Positions 1 through 8,109 of a stretch of DNA of 64,000 nt are shown in pieces. Position 1 is the stretch's first letter, and every line of letters starts with the position of its first letter. Made by a program: the position numbers and the translations under genes. The stretch covers positions 1 to 64,000 of the forward strand of contig JAISMM010000012.1 of the NCBI GenBank assembly GCA_031276725.1. Direction: 5' to 3'. The notes under the pieces were generated by a model that had not been told where the DNA came from, ran no database searches, and worked only from the letters and a program-made list of their open reading frames with translations. The stretch is from Clostridiales bacterium. GTDB lineage: Bacteria; Bacillota; Clostridia; Christensenellales; Pumilibacteraceae.

Positions 1-566
1 CACGCGGATTGCGACGGTCGGACAACCACCCCGGCGCTAACGCGCCACGAACCGAGCAGTCAAACGGCGTAGCCGTTTGTAGGGCGTGCGAGCTTGCGAG
101 CTAAGCCCGTCATTACGGCGAGGCACTCCACATAGGGGAATTTTGGGGATATGCCGAGTGCGGCGGACGGACAACCACCCCGTCGCTAACGCGCCACCCC
201 TCCCCAGAGGGGAATTCAAGGGATATGTCGAATGCGGCGGACGGACAACCACCCCGGCACCTACGGTGCCACCCCTCCACAGAGGGGAATTTTGGGGATA
301 TGCCGAGTGCGGCGGGCGGACAACCACCCCGGCACCTACGGTGCCACCCCTCCGCAGAGGGGAATTTTAGGGATATGCCGAGTGCGGCGGACGGGCAACC
401 ACCCCGGCACCTACGGTGCCACCCCTCCACAGAGGGGAATTCAAGGGATATGTCGAATGCGACCGACAAACTGTTGAGAAAAAATTGCCCGCCCGCCGCT
501 ATCGGCACGGCGCTTGAATTCCCCTCTATGGAGGGGTGGCGGCGAACGCCGACGGGGTGGTTTAAT
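1..566. repeat. Hairpin-rich repeat block, 75-bp tandem units plus dispersed arms
   Basis: This stretch holds no credible gene. From about 166 to 470 a 74-75 bp unit is repeated four times; CAACCACCCC starts at 172, 246, 321 and 396. Three units carry the palindrome GGCACC-TAC-GGTGCC, and all carry a CCCCTC/GAGGGG stem, so each unit folds into two adjacent hairpins. Positions 51-141 (hairpins CAAACGGC/GCCGTTTG and GCGAGCTTGCGAGC) recur nearly unchanged at 39648-39740. Positions 516-562 match one arm of the element at 57998-58180. Open frames across the block exist on both strands, but their proline- and glycine-rich translations only reflect the repeat. Confidence 0.85.
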
Positions 567-726
567 TACTCGCTTTAACCGCTTGAAAAAAAGTTTGCTT
601 TGATATACAGTTTTTTTATTCTGATATTAACTAATAGTTTAACCGCTTAAATGTAGTTTTTAGCCGCTAAAATCTAAAACGAAAGCGGCTCGTAGGCGGC
701 GTATAAATTAATGCCCAACGTTACGA
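567..726. other. AT-rich intergenic DNA, no gene seen
   Basis: AT-rich stretch between the repeat block and the 3' end of the lipoprotein gene. It contains one small hairpin (AGCCGCT ... AGCGGCT, about 661-690) without a following T-run on either strand, so it is not called as a terminator. Confidence 0.5.
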
Positions 727-3492
727 CTAAATCATCGTATCCTCGTGCTCTTCGATTGCATACTTAACATACAAATTGATGTCCGGCGTTAAACTATCGG
801 CGCCGTTAAACTCGGTTGTGCAATCAAAATCGGTGTAAATAACGGCTCGGTAACCGATTTGAGCCGCGCCGTCCGCCTCGGCTTGAATATCGTCGAACGG
901 CAACAAGCCGTTTCCGTCGGCGATGAACCTACTAACCGCGCCGTCGGGGTAAAACAGAACGGCGGTGAACAGAGTCGTCCATTCGAGGAGCGGCGGCGGA
1001 TAATTAATCGCGCTAACGCCGTCGTATGTGTATATGCACACATATTCCTCGTCGTAGTACGATACGCTTTGAGCTATCAAGCCGTTTTCCTCGGTAAACT
1101 CGTGCGTAGAGCCGTATTCGTCCGTAACCGTATAAACGTTGCCCGTTTTTTGCACGCTTTCGGGGTTGTGAGTCGGCCCGTAGAATATCTCTTTTGCCTC
1201 AAATAAAGCCGTAAGATCTTCTATACGCGGGTTGTAGGTCTTTATCGCCGTCGTAGTGTCGCCGCCCGTCATCAACGTGTACTCGTAATTGCCGACGCGC
1301 CATTGCTCCGTCGACACGCCGTCGACGGTTATACGCATATAGTACTCTATCGGCATTGCTCCCGAAAAACTTATACTGCCAACCATTCCGCTATCTGCGG
1401 CGTGCATTCCCGTAACCCTTTGCGAGCTGCGGACGCACAGCGAACGGAATTGATCCGTATCGTCGTCGGGGTCGCCCCAGCAAGCGTATAGGTCCAAACC
1501 CGACGAATAATCGTCGGTAAAGTGATTAAAAACCATTAGCTTTGAAAAATCGTTCGTGTCGTCCGTCGCCCAGCCCATAAAAACCTTGCCGGAGTACCGC
1601 GGAATCACATCGCATACAATTTCCGCCGAAAGATTAGCTCTATAAAGGATCCTCCTCATTTCATCCGTGCCGTCATTAAAGTGGAATCTGACATCGACAA
1701 GCTCCCCGCCGTCCTGCGGAGCGTAAAACGCGTAAATAACGGTGTCGGCGTTAACCGGCTTATCAAAATCGTAGCTGACGAACGTCAACGGGTTCGTACT
1801 CCAACCTATGAAATCGCTGCCGTATCTTTCGGGCGCGACCTTCGGCTCGGCGGGCGCTTTACCGCCCGGCACCGCCTGCGGCTCAAAATTGTCGTTATAT
1901 TCGCCCGCGTCGAGGTTAAACGTTACCGTGTAAGAAGTCGGTTGCGTCGGCTCGCCCTCGATAAATTTTATGTAGAGCGTAATATCGTCGGTCAAGGGCA
2001 GGTCGGCGGCGACAATATCGGTAAGCGCGGAATCGGCGTAAATTTCGGCGGTATAGCCGTTTTGATATTTGTGGGCGCCGGAATCCGCGACGCTTTGAAG
2101 GTTAGATATACTTAGCGTATCCGTGTCGGGGTCGGCATAAACCGTTCCACGGTCGCCGTTGGGGTATGCCAACGTCGCCCCGAAGGTGCGGTCCCACTCA
2201 ATATCGGGAATGGGGTGAACGGCGTTCGAGCCGTCGTAAGTAATCGTAATCCGGGCGCCGTCATAAACCATAACTCTGTCGTCCTCGCCGGTAGATCGAA
2301 CGTCCACGACGGTTCCGTCGATCAGCGTAATTTTGCCGTCCGTTACCGTAAAGTCGTAACGAACCGTAATAGTGGTCAAATCGGATATGTCTTGCTCAAC
2401 TTCCGCCGTATAGCCGCCGTCCGTCCTTTCGGGATTCTGAACGGCGAGCATCATCGTAAGCAATTGACCCTTAACCGTATCGTCAAGACTGAATTTGGCG
2501 CGGGGAACGGGATGAACCCTTTTGGTCTTTGTTGTAAGCTCGCCGTCGAGCGTCGTATGCACATATTCGCAGCCGTCGGAGGTTAGCCACGCTTGCGTCC
2601 AAAACTCGCCGCCCGGCTCTGCGCCGCCCTCCCCCGGTTCGCTTGCGACGCCCGCGCTCTCGCCGGAATCGTTCGCGTCGGGCTGCGGATTCACCGGCAT
2701 TGCGGAAGGAATCTTTTGGTAAAACGCCGCCGCCGCGCCGTTTTTATAGTCCGCCGCCATAACGATCGACGTATCGTCGTCGACAAACGACTCTACATAA
2801 ATGCCCGTCATAAGCGGCGCGCTCGTAACGGCCGCCGAGCGGAACGAGTCCGCGGCGTTACCGGCGTCGCCCCAAACGGCATAAAGCGTCGTATCGGTTA
2901 AAAAATTAGCCGTGAACAGCACGCCGCTAAAACCGGCGGCGGGACTTGCCGCCCAGCCGAGAAAAACCTTGCCGTCCTTTTGCGGAACCGCGCCGTAAAA
3001 AATCATCGAGTTGCCCGCTCTGTACCGCTGTGCCGACGGCGCACCGGCGCCGCCGTTCGCGTCAAACGAAACGTCGATCAAGTCCCCGCCCTTGTTCGCC
3101 CAATACGCGTAAACCGTCGTATCGGCGGTTATCGGCGCGTCAAAGTCGAACGCGGCGAGCGCGAGCGGCGTTACGCTCCAACCCGCAAAGTCGCTCCCGT
3201 ACCTGACCGGGTCGGCGGAGGGCTTTGCCGCCTTTGCTCCCTCCCCGACCGTCTGCGGCGCAAGCGCGCCGCCGCCGCCGTCAAGGTCGAACGTTACCGT
3301 ATAAGTAACCTTCGTTTCACCGCCGCCGCCGTCTTGGGTGCCGTCCGTATCGCCGCCGTTTTGTTCCCCGCCGGGATCGTTGCCGGGAACGACGCCGCCG
3401 TTCGTCTTCAAATCACCGCAGCCGACGGCCCCGAACGCGAACACAATCGCCGCCAAAAGCGCGACCGCAATTCTGATAAACCTGCCTTTCAT
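727..3492 (-). CDS. Surface lipoprotein with InlB B-type repeats
   Basis: 921 residues. The N-terminus is a lipoprotein signal (hydrophobic residues 8-23, lipobox GAVGC, Cys25), followed by a Gly/Asp/Gln-rich linker. Several InlB-B (Listeria-Bacteroides, Flg_new) repeats follow, recognised by YTVTFDLDGG..., ...YGSDFAGW... and ...TTVYAYW. The protein is internally duplicated: residues about 60-515 and 520-915 each contain two InlB-type repeats, a longer unknown module beginning FRS, and a closing module with EW...F.A.L.YP.G. InlB-type repeats are known from cell-surface proteins and probably act in adhesion; the role here is inferred. Start is ATG with a strong AGGAGG at 3500-3505. Its long leader contains a terminator-like hairpin and a G9 tract. 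Confidence 0.85.
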   Translation of the reverse strand: MKGRFIRIAVALLAAIVFAFGAVGCGDLKTNGGVVPGNDPGGEQNGGDTDGTQDGGGGETKVTYTVTFDLDGGGGALAPQTVGEGAKAAKPSADPVRYGSDFAGWSVTPLALAAFDFDAPITADTTVYAYWANKGGDLIDVSFDANGGAGAPSAQRYRAGNSMIFYGAVPQKDGKVFLGWAASPAAGFSGVLFTANFLTDTTLYAVWGDAGNAADSFRSAAVTSAPLMTGIYVESFVDDDTSIVMAADYKNGAAAAFYQKIPSAMPVNPQPDANDSGESAGVASEPGEGGAEPGGEFWTQAWLTSDGCEYVHTTLDGELTTKTKRVHPVPRAKFSLDDTVKGQLLTMMLAVQNPERTDGGYTAEVEQDISDLTTITVRYDFTVTDGKITLIDGTVVDVRSTGEDDRVMVYDGARITITYDGSNAVHPIPDIEWDRTFGATLAYPNGDRGTVYADPDTDTLSISNLQSVADSGAHKYQNGYTAEIYADSALTDIVAADLPLTDDITLYIKFIEGEPTQPTSYTVTFNLDAGEYNDNFEPQAVPGGKAPAEPKVAPERYGSDFIGWSTNPLTFVSYDFDKPVNADTVIYAFYAPQDGGELVDVRFHFNDGTDEMRRILYRANLSAEIVCDVIPRYSGKVFMGWATDDTNDFSKLMVFNHFTDDYSSGLDLYACWGDPDDDTDQFRSLCVRSSQRVTGMHAADSGMVGSISFSGAMPIEYYMRITVDGVSTEQWRVGNYEYTLMTGGDTTTAIKTYNPRIEDLTALFEAKEIFYGPTHNPESVQKTGNVYTVTDEYGSTHEFTEENGLIAQSVSYYDEEYVCIYTYDGVSAINYPPPLLEWTTLFTAVLFYPDGAVSRFIADGNGLLPFDDIQAEADGAAQIGYRAVIYTDFDCTTEFNGADSLTPDINLYVKYAIEEHEDTMI

Positions 3493-3589
3493 AAATATGT
3501 CCTCCTTGAATTTATAAAATTTTTACACAAAAAAACGTACGGCAAAACGGGCTTACGAAAGCCCGGTCGAGCGGACTCTCGTAAACCCG

Positions 3590-3628
3590 AAAATAAAAAA
3601 GCCGAACGACAAAAAATTATCGTTCGAC
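3590..3628 (-). terminator. Rho-independent terminator or attenuator hairpin
   Basis: On the minus strand a 9-bp stem (arms 3620-3628 and 3601-3609, one G-U pair, loop about 10 nt) is followed by TTTTTTATTTT. It can end transcription from rplQ. It also lies downstream of the promoter at 3734-3762, so it would act as an attenuator for the lipoprotein gene. Confidence 0.75.
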
Positions 3629-3671
3629 TTATGCGCAAACTACGGGTAAAAGAGGATACTCCTAAATGTAT

Positions 3672-3680
3672 CCCCCCCCC
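3672..3680 (-). repeat. G9 homopolymer in lipoprotein leader
   Basis: Nine consecutive G on the minus strand (C9 on plus), between the promoter at 3734-3762 and the terminator-like hairpin at 3590-3628. Such tracts are prone to slipped-strand length change. Confidence 0.8.
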
Positions 3681-3733
3681 TGCGTAACTTTGAGTTCATT
3701 CATTTGCGTTTTTGCCACTTTGACCATACGTTT

Positions 3734-3762
3734 ATTGTACACCGTTTTTGGCAATTTGGCAA
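3734..3762 (-). promoter_or_regulatory. Sigma-A type promoter for the InlB-repeat lipoprotein
   Basis: TTGCCA (3762-3757), a 17-nt spacer, then TACAAT (3739-3734) on the minus strand. The predicted transcript starts near 3727 and has a leader of about 235 nt before the ATG at 3492. Confidence 0.7.
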
Positions 3763-3828
3763 GCGTTTTTACACACTTTTTTTATTTTTTTGATTTTGCC
3801 GGTCGGGGCGGAGAGGAATTATTGATTA

Positions 3829-4374
3829 TTAAACCAACTCGATTAGGGCTTTTTCGGCGGCGTCGCCGCGGCGAAAACCCATTTTGAGGACGCGGGTGTA
3901 ACCGCCGCCCGTGCCTACGTCGGCGGCGCGGCGGGCGTAGCGGGGGGCGTACTCGTTGAAGATTTTTTCGATAAGCGGGTGGCGGATATGCTCGGTGCGG
4001 CCCCGGAAGGCGGCGGCGGTCTCCTTTTGCTTACGCTGTTCTTGGACGTCGTAGACGGTAGCCATAATGCGGCGGCGCGCCGCCAGCTTTTTGGGCCCGT
4101 CGTTGACGATTTCGACCTTGACCTCGCGTTCCGTTTCGGTAACGACGCCTTTCTTGTCCTTGACTTTTTCGTGCTTGATGCGCGTTTCGACCTTTTTTAC
4201 GGTGTCGGTGTACGACTTGACCGCCATAGTCAAAAGCTTGTCGGCCAAACGGCTGACTTCCTTAGCGCGGTCGAAAGTGGTTTCTATTTTGCCGTTCCAC
4301 AAAAGGGCGGTAACCTGATTCCTAAGTAACGCCTTTCTTTGGTCGGTGGGTTTTCCTAATTTACGTTGATTCAT
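3829..4374 (-). CDS. rplQ: 50S ribosomal protein L17, with insertion
   Basis: Large-subunit protein L17, last gene of the alpha operon. Residues 1-55 (MNQRKLGKPTDQRKALLRNQ...) and the C-terminal part (GGGYTRVLKMGFRRGDAAEKALIELV) are typical. At 181 residues it is well above the usual 115-130. The excess is a charged insertion at about residues 58-125, rich in Lys, Glu and Val, where shorter homologues run straight on. The gene lies 210 nt downstream of rpoA, an unusually wide gap occupied by an inverted-repeat element. It is followed by a terminator at 3590-3628. Confidence 0.95.
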   Translation of the reverse strand: MNQRKLGKPTDQRKALLRNQVTALLWNGKIETTFDRAKEVSRLADKLLTMAVKSYTDTVKKVETRIKHEKVKDKKGVVTETEREVKVEIVNDGPKKLAARRRIMATVYDVQEQRKQKETAAAFRGRTEHIRHPLIEKIFNEYAPRYARRAADVGTGGGYTRVLKMGFRRGDAAEKALIELV

Positions 4375-4414
4375 ACAGTGTGTAGCTCCTTGAATAATTT
4401 TTGCGAAAAGTCAT

Positions 4415-4577
4415 ATAAACTTCGCTATGCGGCGCCAACCTTGCGCTTGTCTCCGGTTACGTATCCGAAATACGCGCCCGTCGAAAATGCTCGGTTGCCT
4501 TGCCTAGCTCGTTTCTCTGACTTTTAATAAAGGCTCTCGGCAATTTTAAGTCATAAACATCGCATAGCGACGTTTAT
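4415..4577. repeat. Inverted-repeat element between rpoA and rplQ
   Basis: Two 17-nt arms (4415-4431 and 4561-4577) are inverted copies with 16 of 17 matches. They enclose about 130 nt of non-coding sequence. The whole sits between two cotranscribed genes, so the mRNA could form a long-range stem. It may be a small inserted element; no target-site duplication was established. Confidence 0.6.
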
Positions 4578-4584
4578 ACGGCTT

Positions 4585-5538
4585 TTAGTCCTCGGATTTT
4601 TTAAGGTCAAACCCATAACTCTGCAACTTATGAATAACCTCGTCGAGGGATTTGCGGCCGAGGTTGCGGACTTTAAGCATATCGTCCTCGCTGCGCTTGG
4701 TAAGATCCTCGACGGTGTGAATTCCGGCGCGCTTTAAGCAATTGTAGCTGCGGACGGACAGATCCATATCCTCGATATTCATTTCGAGAACCTTTTGCTG
4801 TTTGTCTTCCTCGCGCGACACCAAAATGTCCATACCCGAGATTATGTCGGACAGATTTACGAACAGGCGGATATGATCCTCGATAGACTTTGCGGCGAGG
4901 CTCAAAACGTCCTTCGCCGACAGACTGCCGTCGGTTTTAAGGTCGATAGTCAGCTTGTCGAAGTCGATATTTTGACCTACGCGCGTGCTTTCGACGCTGT
5001 AACTGGCGCTCTTGACGGGCGTAAAAATCGAATCGATAGCGATAAAGCCGATGGGCTGTGCGTCGTCCTTGTTCTTTTCGGCGACGACGTAGCCGCGGCC
5101 GCGCCCCACCCAAAGATTCATAACGAGCTTGCCGCCCTCGTCGAGCGTGCAAATGTACATATCGGGATTAAGAACCTCGACCTCGGGGTCGATTCCTATA
5201 TCGCCCGCCGTTACGACTCCGGGCGTGGTGCGCTCGATTTTAAGCACCTTTTTGAGGGACTTGTCGCTGTAATTGGCTTTAAGATTCAGCCCTTTTAGGT
5301 TAAGAATGATTTCGGCGACGTCCTCTTTGACGCCCTTAACGGTCGAAAACTCGTGGCTTACGCCGTCGATTTTGATGCCCGTAACCGCCGTTCCCGGGAG
5401 CGCGGACAAAAGCACGCGCCTAAGAGCGTTGCCGAGCGTGTGGCCGTAGCCGCGTTCGAGCGGTTCGGCTATGAACTTGCATTCGCGCAAATCCGCGCTT
5501 TCTTCCAACGTAATCCGAGGCTTTTCTATTTCCATCAT
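4585..5538 (-). CDS. rpoA: DNA-directed RNA polymerase subunit alpha
   Basis: Alpha subunit of RNA polymerase, 317 residues, the normal length. The N-terminal assembly domain (about 1-230) contains LERGYGHTLGNALRRVLLSALPG. The C-terminal domain (about 250-310) has the helix-hairpin-helix sequence LSVRSYNCLKRAGI and RNLGRKSLDEV, used for UP-element and activator contact. The gene starts ATGATGGAAATA, 15 nt after rpsD, as in other Firmicutes alpha operons. Confidence 0.98.
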   Translation of the reverse strand: MMEIEKPRITLEESADLRECKFIAEPLERGYGHTLGNALRRVLLSALPGTAVTGIKIDGVSHEFSTVKGVKEDVAEIILNLKGLNLKANYSDKSLKKVLKIERTTPGVVTAGDIGIDPEVEVLNPDMYICTLDEGGKLVMNLWVGRGRGYVVAEKNKDDAQPIGFIAIDSIFTPVKSASYSVESTRVGQNIDFDKLTIDLKTDGSLSAKDVLSLAAKSIEDHIRLFVNLSDIISGMDILVSREEDKQQKVLEMNIEDMDLSVRSYNCLKRAGIHTVEDLTKRSEDDMLKVRNLGRKSLDEVIHKLQSYGFDLKKSED

Positions 5539-5553
5539 ATTAAAATGTTCTCC

Positions 5554-6174
5554 TTACTTGGAATAAAGCTCTATAATAAGCTGTTCGTTAATATTGAGGT
5601 CGATGTCGGCGCGTTCGGGGTTGTCAACGACCTTGCCCACAAAGGTTTCGGTGTCGAACTCGACCCACTTGGGCATAACTATGCGCGCGCCTTTGAGCTC
5701 CTTAAAAAGCTCGTTGTCCTTCTTATTGTCCTTGACGGCGATGACGTCGCCCTTCTTGACGGAGTAGGACGGAATGTCCACGCGGCGGCCGTTGACCGTT
5801 ATGTGGCCGTGGTTGACGATCTGCCGGCTTTGGGCGCGGCTAGAACCTATGCCCATACGGTAAACCACGTTATCGAGCCGCTTTTCGAGCAAGAAAAGCA
5901 TATTTTCGCCGGTAACGCCCTTTATGCGCTCGGCCTCGTCGTAGTAGCCCTTGAACTGCTTTTCGAGCAGGCCGTAGGCGCGCTTGACCTTTTGCTTTTC
6001 GCGCTGTTGAACGCTGTACTCGCTGGGCTTGCGTCTGCCCGTGCCGTGCTGGCCGGGCGCGACGGGACGCCGTTCCATAGCGCACTTTTTAGTGGTGCAA
6101 CGTTCGCCCTTCAAAAATAGCTTGGCCCCCTCGCGGCGGCACTGCCTGCAATCTGCGCTTGTATATTTTGCCAT
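5554..6174 (-). CDS. rpsD: 30S ribosomal protein S4
   Basis: Primary 16S rRNA-binding protein S4, 206 residues. The N-terminal segment has four cysteines (CRQC at 9-12, then C...C at about 28 and 34), the zinc-binding form. An S4 RNA-binding domain occupies about residues 96-160 (RLDNVVYRMG..., SRQIVNHGHITVNGR). The gene lies 23 nt after rpsK in the alpha operon, where S4 is commonly the autoregulator. Confidence 0.97.
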   Translation of the reverse strand: MAKYTSADCRQCRREGAKLFLKGERCTTKKCAMERRPVAPGQHGTGRRKPSEYSVQQREKQKVKRAYGLLEKQFKGYYDEAERIKGVTGENMLFLLEKRLDNVVYRMGIGSSRAQSRQIVNHGHITVNGRRVDIPSYSVKKGDVIAVKDNKKDNELFKELKGARIVMPKWVEFDTETFVGKVVDNPERADIDLNINEQLIIELYSK

Positions 6175-6197
6175 AATCCGTTATTCCTTTAACTCCT

Positions 6198-6590
6198 TTA
6201 TACGCGCCGTCTTTTAGGCGGACGGCAGCCGTTGTGCGGTACGGGCGAAACGTCGGTAATCGACAGAACCGTAAGCCCCGCGACCTCTAACGCTCTTACT
6301 GCCGACTCGCGCCCCGAGCCCGGCCCCTTTACGAACACGTCCACGGTTTTGACGCCGTGTTCCTTTGCCGATAACGCCGCCTTTTCGCTGGCCTGCTGCG
6401 CCGCGAACGGCGTAGACTTTCGGCTGCCCCTAAAACCCAACGCGCCCGCGCTGCACGCCGATACGGCGTTGCCCTGCTCGTCGGTTACGGTTATCATAGT
6501 GTTGTTGAACGACGCCTGAATGTGAACCTGACCTCTGTCGACGTTCTTAGTTACGCGGCTCTTGCGCGCCGCCGTTTTTTTAACTGCCAT
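6198..6590 (-). CDS. rpsK: 30S ribosomal protein S11
   Basis: S11, platform protein of the small subunit, 130 residues. Typical features are a basic N-terminus, [15 protein letters not shown], and the C-terminal [18 protein letters not shown]. It sits 15 nt after rpsM in the rpsM-rpsK-rpsD-rpoA-rplQ order. Confidence 0.98.
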   Translation of the reverse strand: MAVKKTAARKSRVTKNVDRGQVHIQASFNNTMITVTDEQGNAVSACSAGALGFRGSRKSTPFAAQQASEKAALSAKEHGVKTVDVFVKGPGSGRESAVRALEVAGLTVLSITDVSPVPHNGCRPPKRRRV

Positions 6591-6605
6591 TTTACGCTGT
6601 CCTCC

Positions 6606-6983
6606 CTACTTCTTTTTGGCCTTGGCGCGTCCTACGGTGCGCTTGGGCCCCTTGCGCGTGCGCGCGTTCTGCTTGGTGCTTTGACCCCTTACGGGAAGCC
6701 CTTTGCGGTGGCGTACGCCCCGGTAACAACCGATTTCCATTAAACGCTTAATATTGAGCGCGACCTCGCGGTGAAGATCGCCCTCGGTTTGAACCGACTT
6801 TTCGACGTAAACGCGAAGCCGCGCGACCTCGTCCTCGGTTAAATCCTTAACGCGGGTGTTCGGGTCGACGTTAGTCGCCGCCAGAATCTTGTTCGCCAGC
6901 GGTCTGCCTATGCCGTATATATATGTGAGTCCGATTTCGACCCGTTTTTCTCTCGGTAAATCAATACCGGCTATACGTGCCAT
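6606..6983 (-). CDS. rpsM: 30S ribosomal protein S13
   Basis: S13, head protein of the small subunit, 125 residues. It begins [21 protein letters not shown] and has the basic tail with [18 protein letters not shown] 262-nt gap separates it from rpmJ upstream, much wider than other gaps in this operon, and a repeat element fills half of it. Confidence 0.98.
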   Translation of the reverse strand: MARIAGIDLPREKRVEIGLTYIYGIGRPLANKILAATNVDPNTRVKDLTEDEVARLRVYVEKSVQTEGDLHREVALNIKRLMEIGCYRGVRHRKGLPVRGQSTKQNARTRKGPKRTVGRAKAKKK

Positions 6984-7121
6984 TTGTTTTCTCCTTAATT
7001 TTGTTAAAAATATTTTTTATATGGACGCGCGCGTCGGGGCTTTGGAATGTAAGCCGCCGGTATTCGCGGCGCGGATATTTTTTGTTTTTGTACGGTCTGA
7101 GCCGGCTAAAACCGCCCGGGA

Positions 7122-7246
7122 GCGGGCAAAGAGGGAGGGCGCGGCGGACGCGGGAGGCAACAGTCGCCGCAAAGCCGCCAAACGGCTTGCCGTTTACGGG
7201 GCCGCCCGCCGGAGCGCGACCCGCACGGGCGGCGCTATTTGCCCGC
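7122..7246. mobile_element. MITE-like element, terminal inverted repeats, between rpmJ and rpsM
   Basis: Begins GCGGGCAAAGAGGG (7122) and ends with the inverted match ...CTATTTGCCCGC (7246). It contains internal hairpins such as AAACGGCTTGCCGTTT (about 7179-7194). It has the same arm design as the elements at 17725, 26790, 30595 and 33692. Its last base overlaps the rpmJ stop codon (7246-7248). No coding capacity. Confidence 0.7.
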
Positions 7247-7362
7247 TAGCCTTGACGCTGTTTGTGGTTTGCGTACTTCGAGCATATTATCATAACCTTG
7301 CCGTGGCGCTTAATGACCTTGCATTTATCGCACATCGGCTTTACGGACGTTCGTACTTTCAT
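7246..7362 (-). CDS. rpmJ: 50S ribosomal protein L36
   Basis: Small gene of 38 codons. The product begins [20 protein letters not shown] and ends [11 protein letters not shown]. It is the zinc-binding C+ form with CxxC (11-14), Cys27 and His33. ATG lies 12 nt after infA, with an AAGGAG ribosome-binding site. The TAG stop overlaps the end of the repeat element at 7122-7246. Confidence 0.97.
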   Translation of the reverse strand: MKVRTSVKPMCDKCKVIKRHGKVMIICSKYANHKQRQG

Positions 7363-7374
7363 TGTTGTTACTCC

Positions 7375-7596
7375 TTAAAATTTGTTTCGGTAGGTTATTC
7401 GGCCCTTGGTTATATCGTAGGGCGACATTTCGAGCTTGACGGTGTCGCCGACCAATATCTTAATGTAGTGCATTCGTATCTTGCCCGAAATGGTGCAAGT
7501 AACGATATGTCCGTTGGCTAGCTTGACCTTGAACATAGCGTTTCGTAAACATTCGACGACGGTTCCTTCCGCTTCGATATTGTCGTCCTTCGGCAT
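7375..7596 (-). CDS. infA: Translation initiation factor IF-1
   Basis: 73-residue S1-like OB-fold protein that binds the ribosomal A site during initiation. Recognisable segments are [41 protein letters not shown] and [21 protein letters not shown]. It starts 3 nt after the KOW-domain gene, the usual position before rpmJ-rpsM. Confidence 0.98.
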   Translation of the reverse strand: MPKDDNIEAEGTVVECLRNAMFKVKLANGHIVTCTISGKIRMHYIKILVGDTVKLEMSPYDITKGRITYRNKF

Positions 7597-7599
7597 ACC

Positions 7600-7863
7600 C
7601 TACCTCCCGTGTTTTTTGAGCGTCTTTTTGACGTCGGCGTCTTTCAATTTTAGCGTTTGCATAGCTTGTTCGTCGTACTCCTTTTGCAGAAACCTTAAAT
7701 GAGAAATTCTTTTTAGCTTAGGATTGTCAATCTTTCTGTACTCGCCGTCGCACACGAGCGCGAATCCGTCCGACACGTTCGCCACGACCAGGTAAATTCT
7801 GCCCGTGTCGTGCCCTTTAAGACTTACCGCCGCGTCGCCCGCGGATAACGTGTTTTTGTTCAT
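7600..7863 (-). CDS. KOW domain RNA-binding protein (L14e-like)
   Basis: 87 residues. The first 60 residues form a KOW/SH3-like fold (AGDAAVSLKGHDTGRIYLVV...), the type found in archaeal and eukaryotic L14e and in small Firmicutes proteins encoded between map and infA. The C-terminal part is basic. Position and fold suggest a ribosome-associated or translation-linked RNA-binding protein. The exact role is unknown. Confidence 0.85.
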   Translation of the reverse strand: MNKNTLSAGDAAVSLKGHDTGRIYLVVANVSDGFALVCDGEYRKIDNPKLKRISHLRFLQKEYDEQAMQTLKLKDADVKKTLKKHGR

Positions 7864-7983
7864 ACGTCCGACTATTATACCACAACGAATTTATTTTGTA
7901 AACCGTTTTAACGGTATGTTGAACAAAATGTCGGATTAAAACCGCGTCGGGATTAAAAATGACGGTGTTCGGTCGGAATCCGA

Positions 7984-8109
7984 GGCGGCAAAGAGGGGTG
8001 CGGCAGGCGCGGGCAACAGTCGCCGAACCGCCGAGGGCGCGTACTTTACGGGTATGTAACCGAGGCGGGAGGCGAGCGTAGCCCCTATCGACGCCCGCGT
8101 CCGCCGCCC
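7984..8109. mobile_element. MITE-like element flush with the map stop codon
   Basis: Left arm GGCGGCAAAGAGGGG at 7984; right end CGTCCGCCGCCC up to 8109, directly before the map stop codon (8110-8112). The core at about 8038-8062 (GCGCGTACTTTACGGGTATG) is shared with the element at 30595-30725 and, shortened, with the one at 17725-17854. The arms are more diverged than in other copies. Confidence 0.6.

Noticed and set aside
37-578. Pro/Gly/Arg-rich open frames on both strands in the first repeat block
   Set aside because: They translate only the 75-bp hairpin repeat, and the same peptides appear at other repeat sites in different frames.
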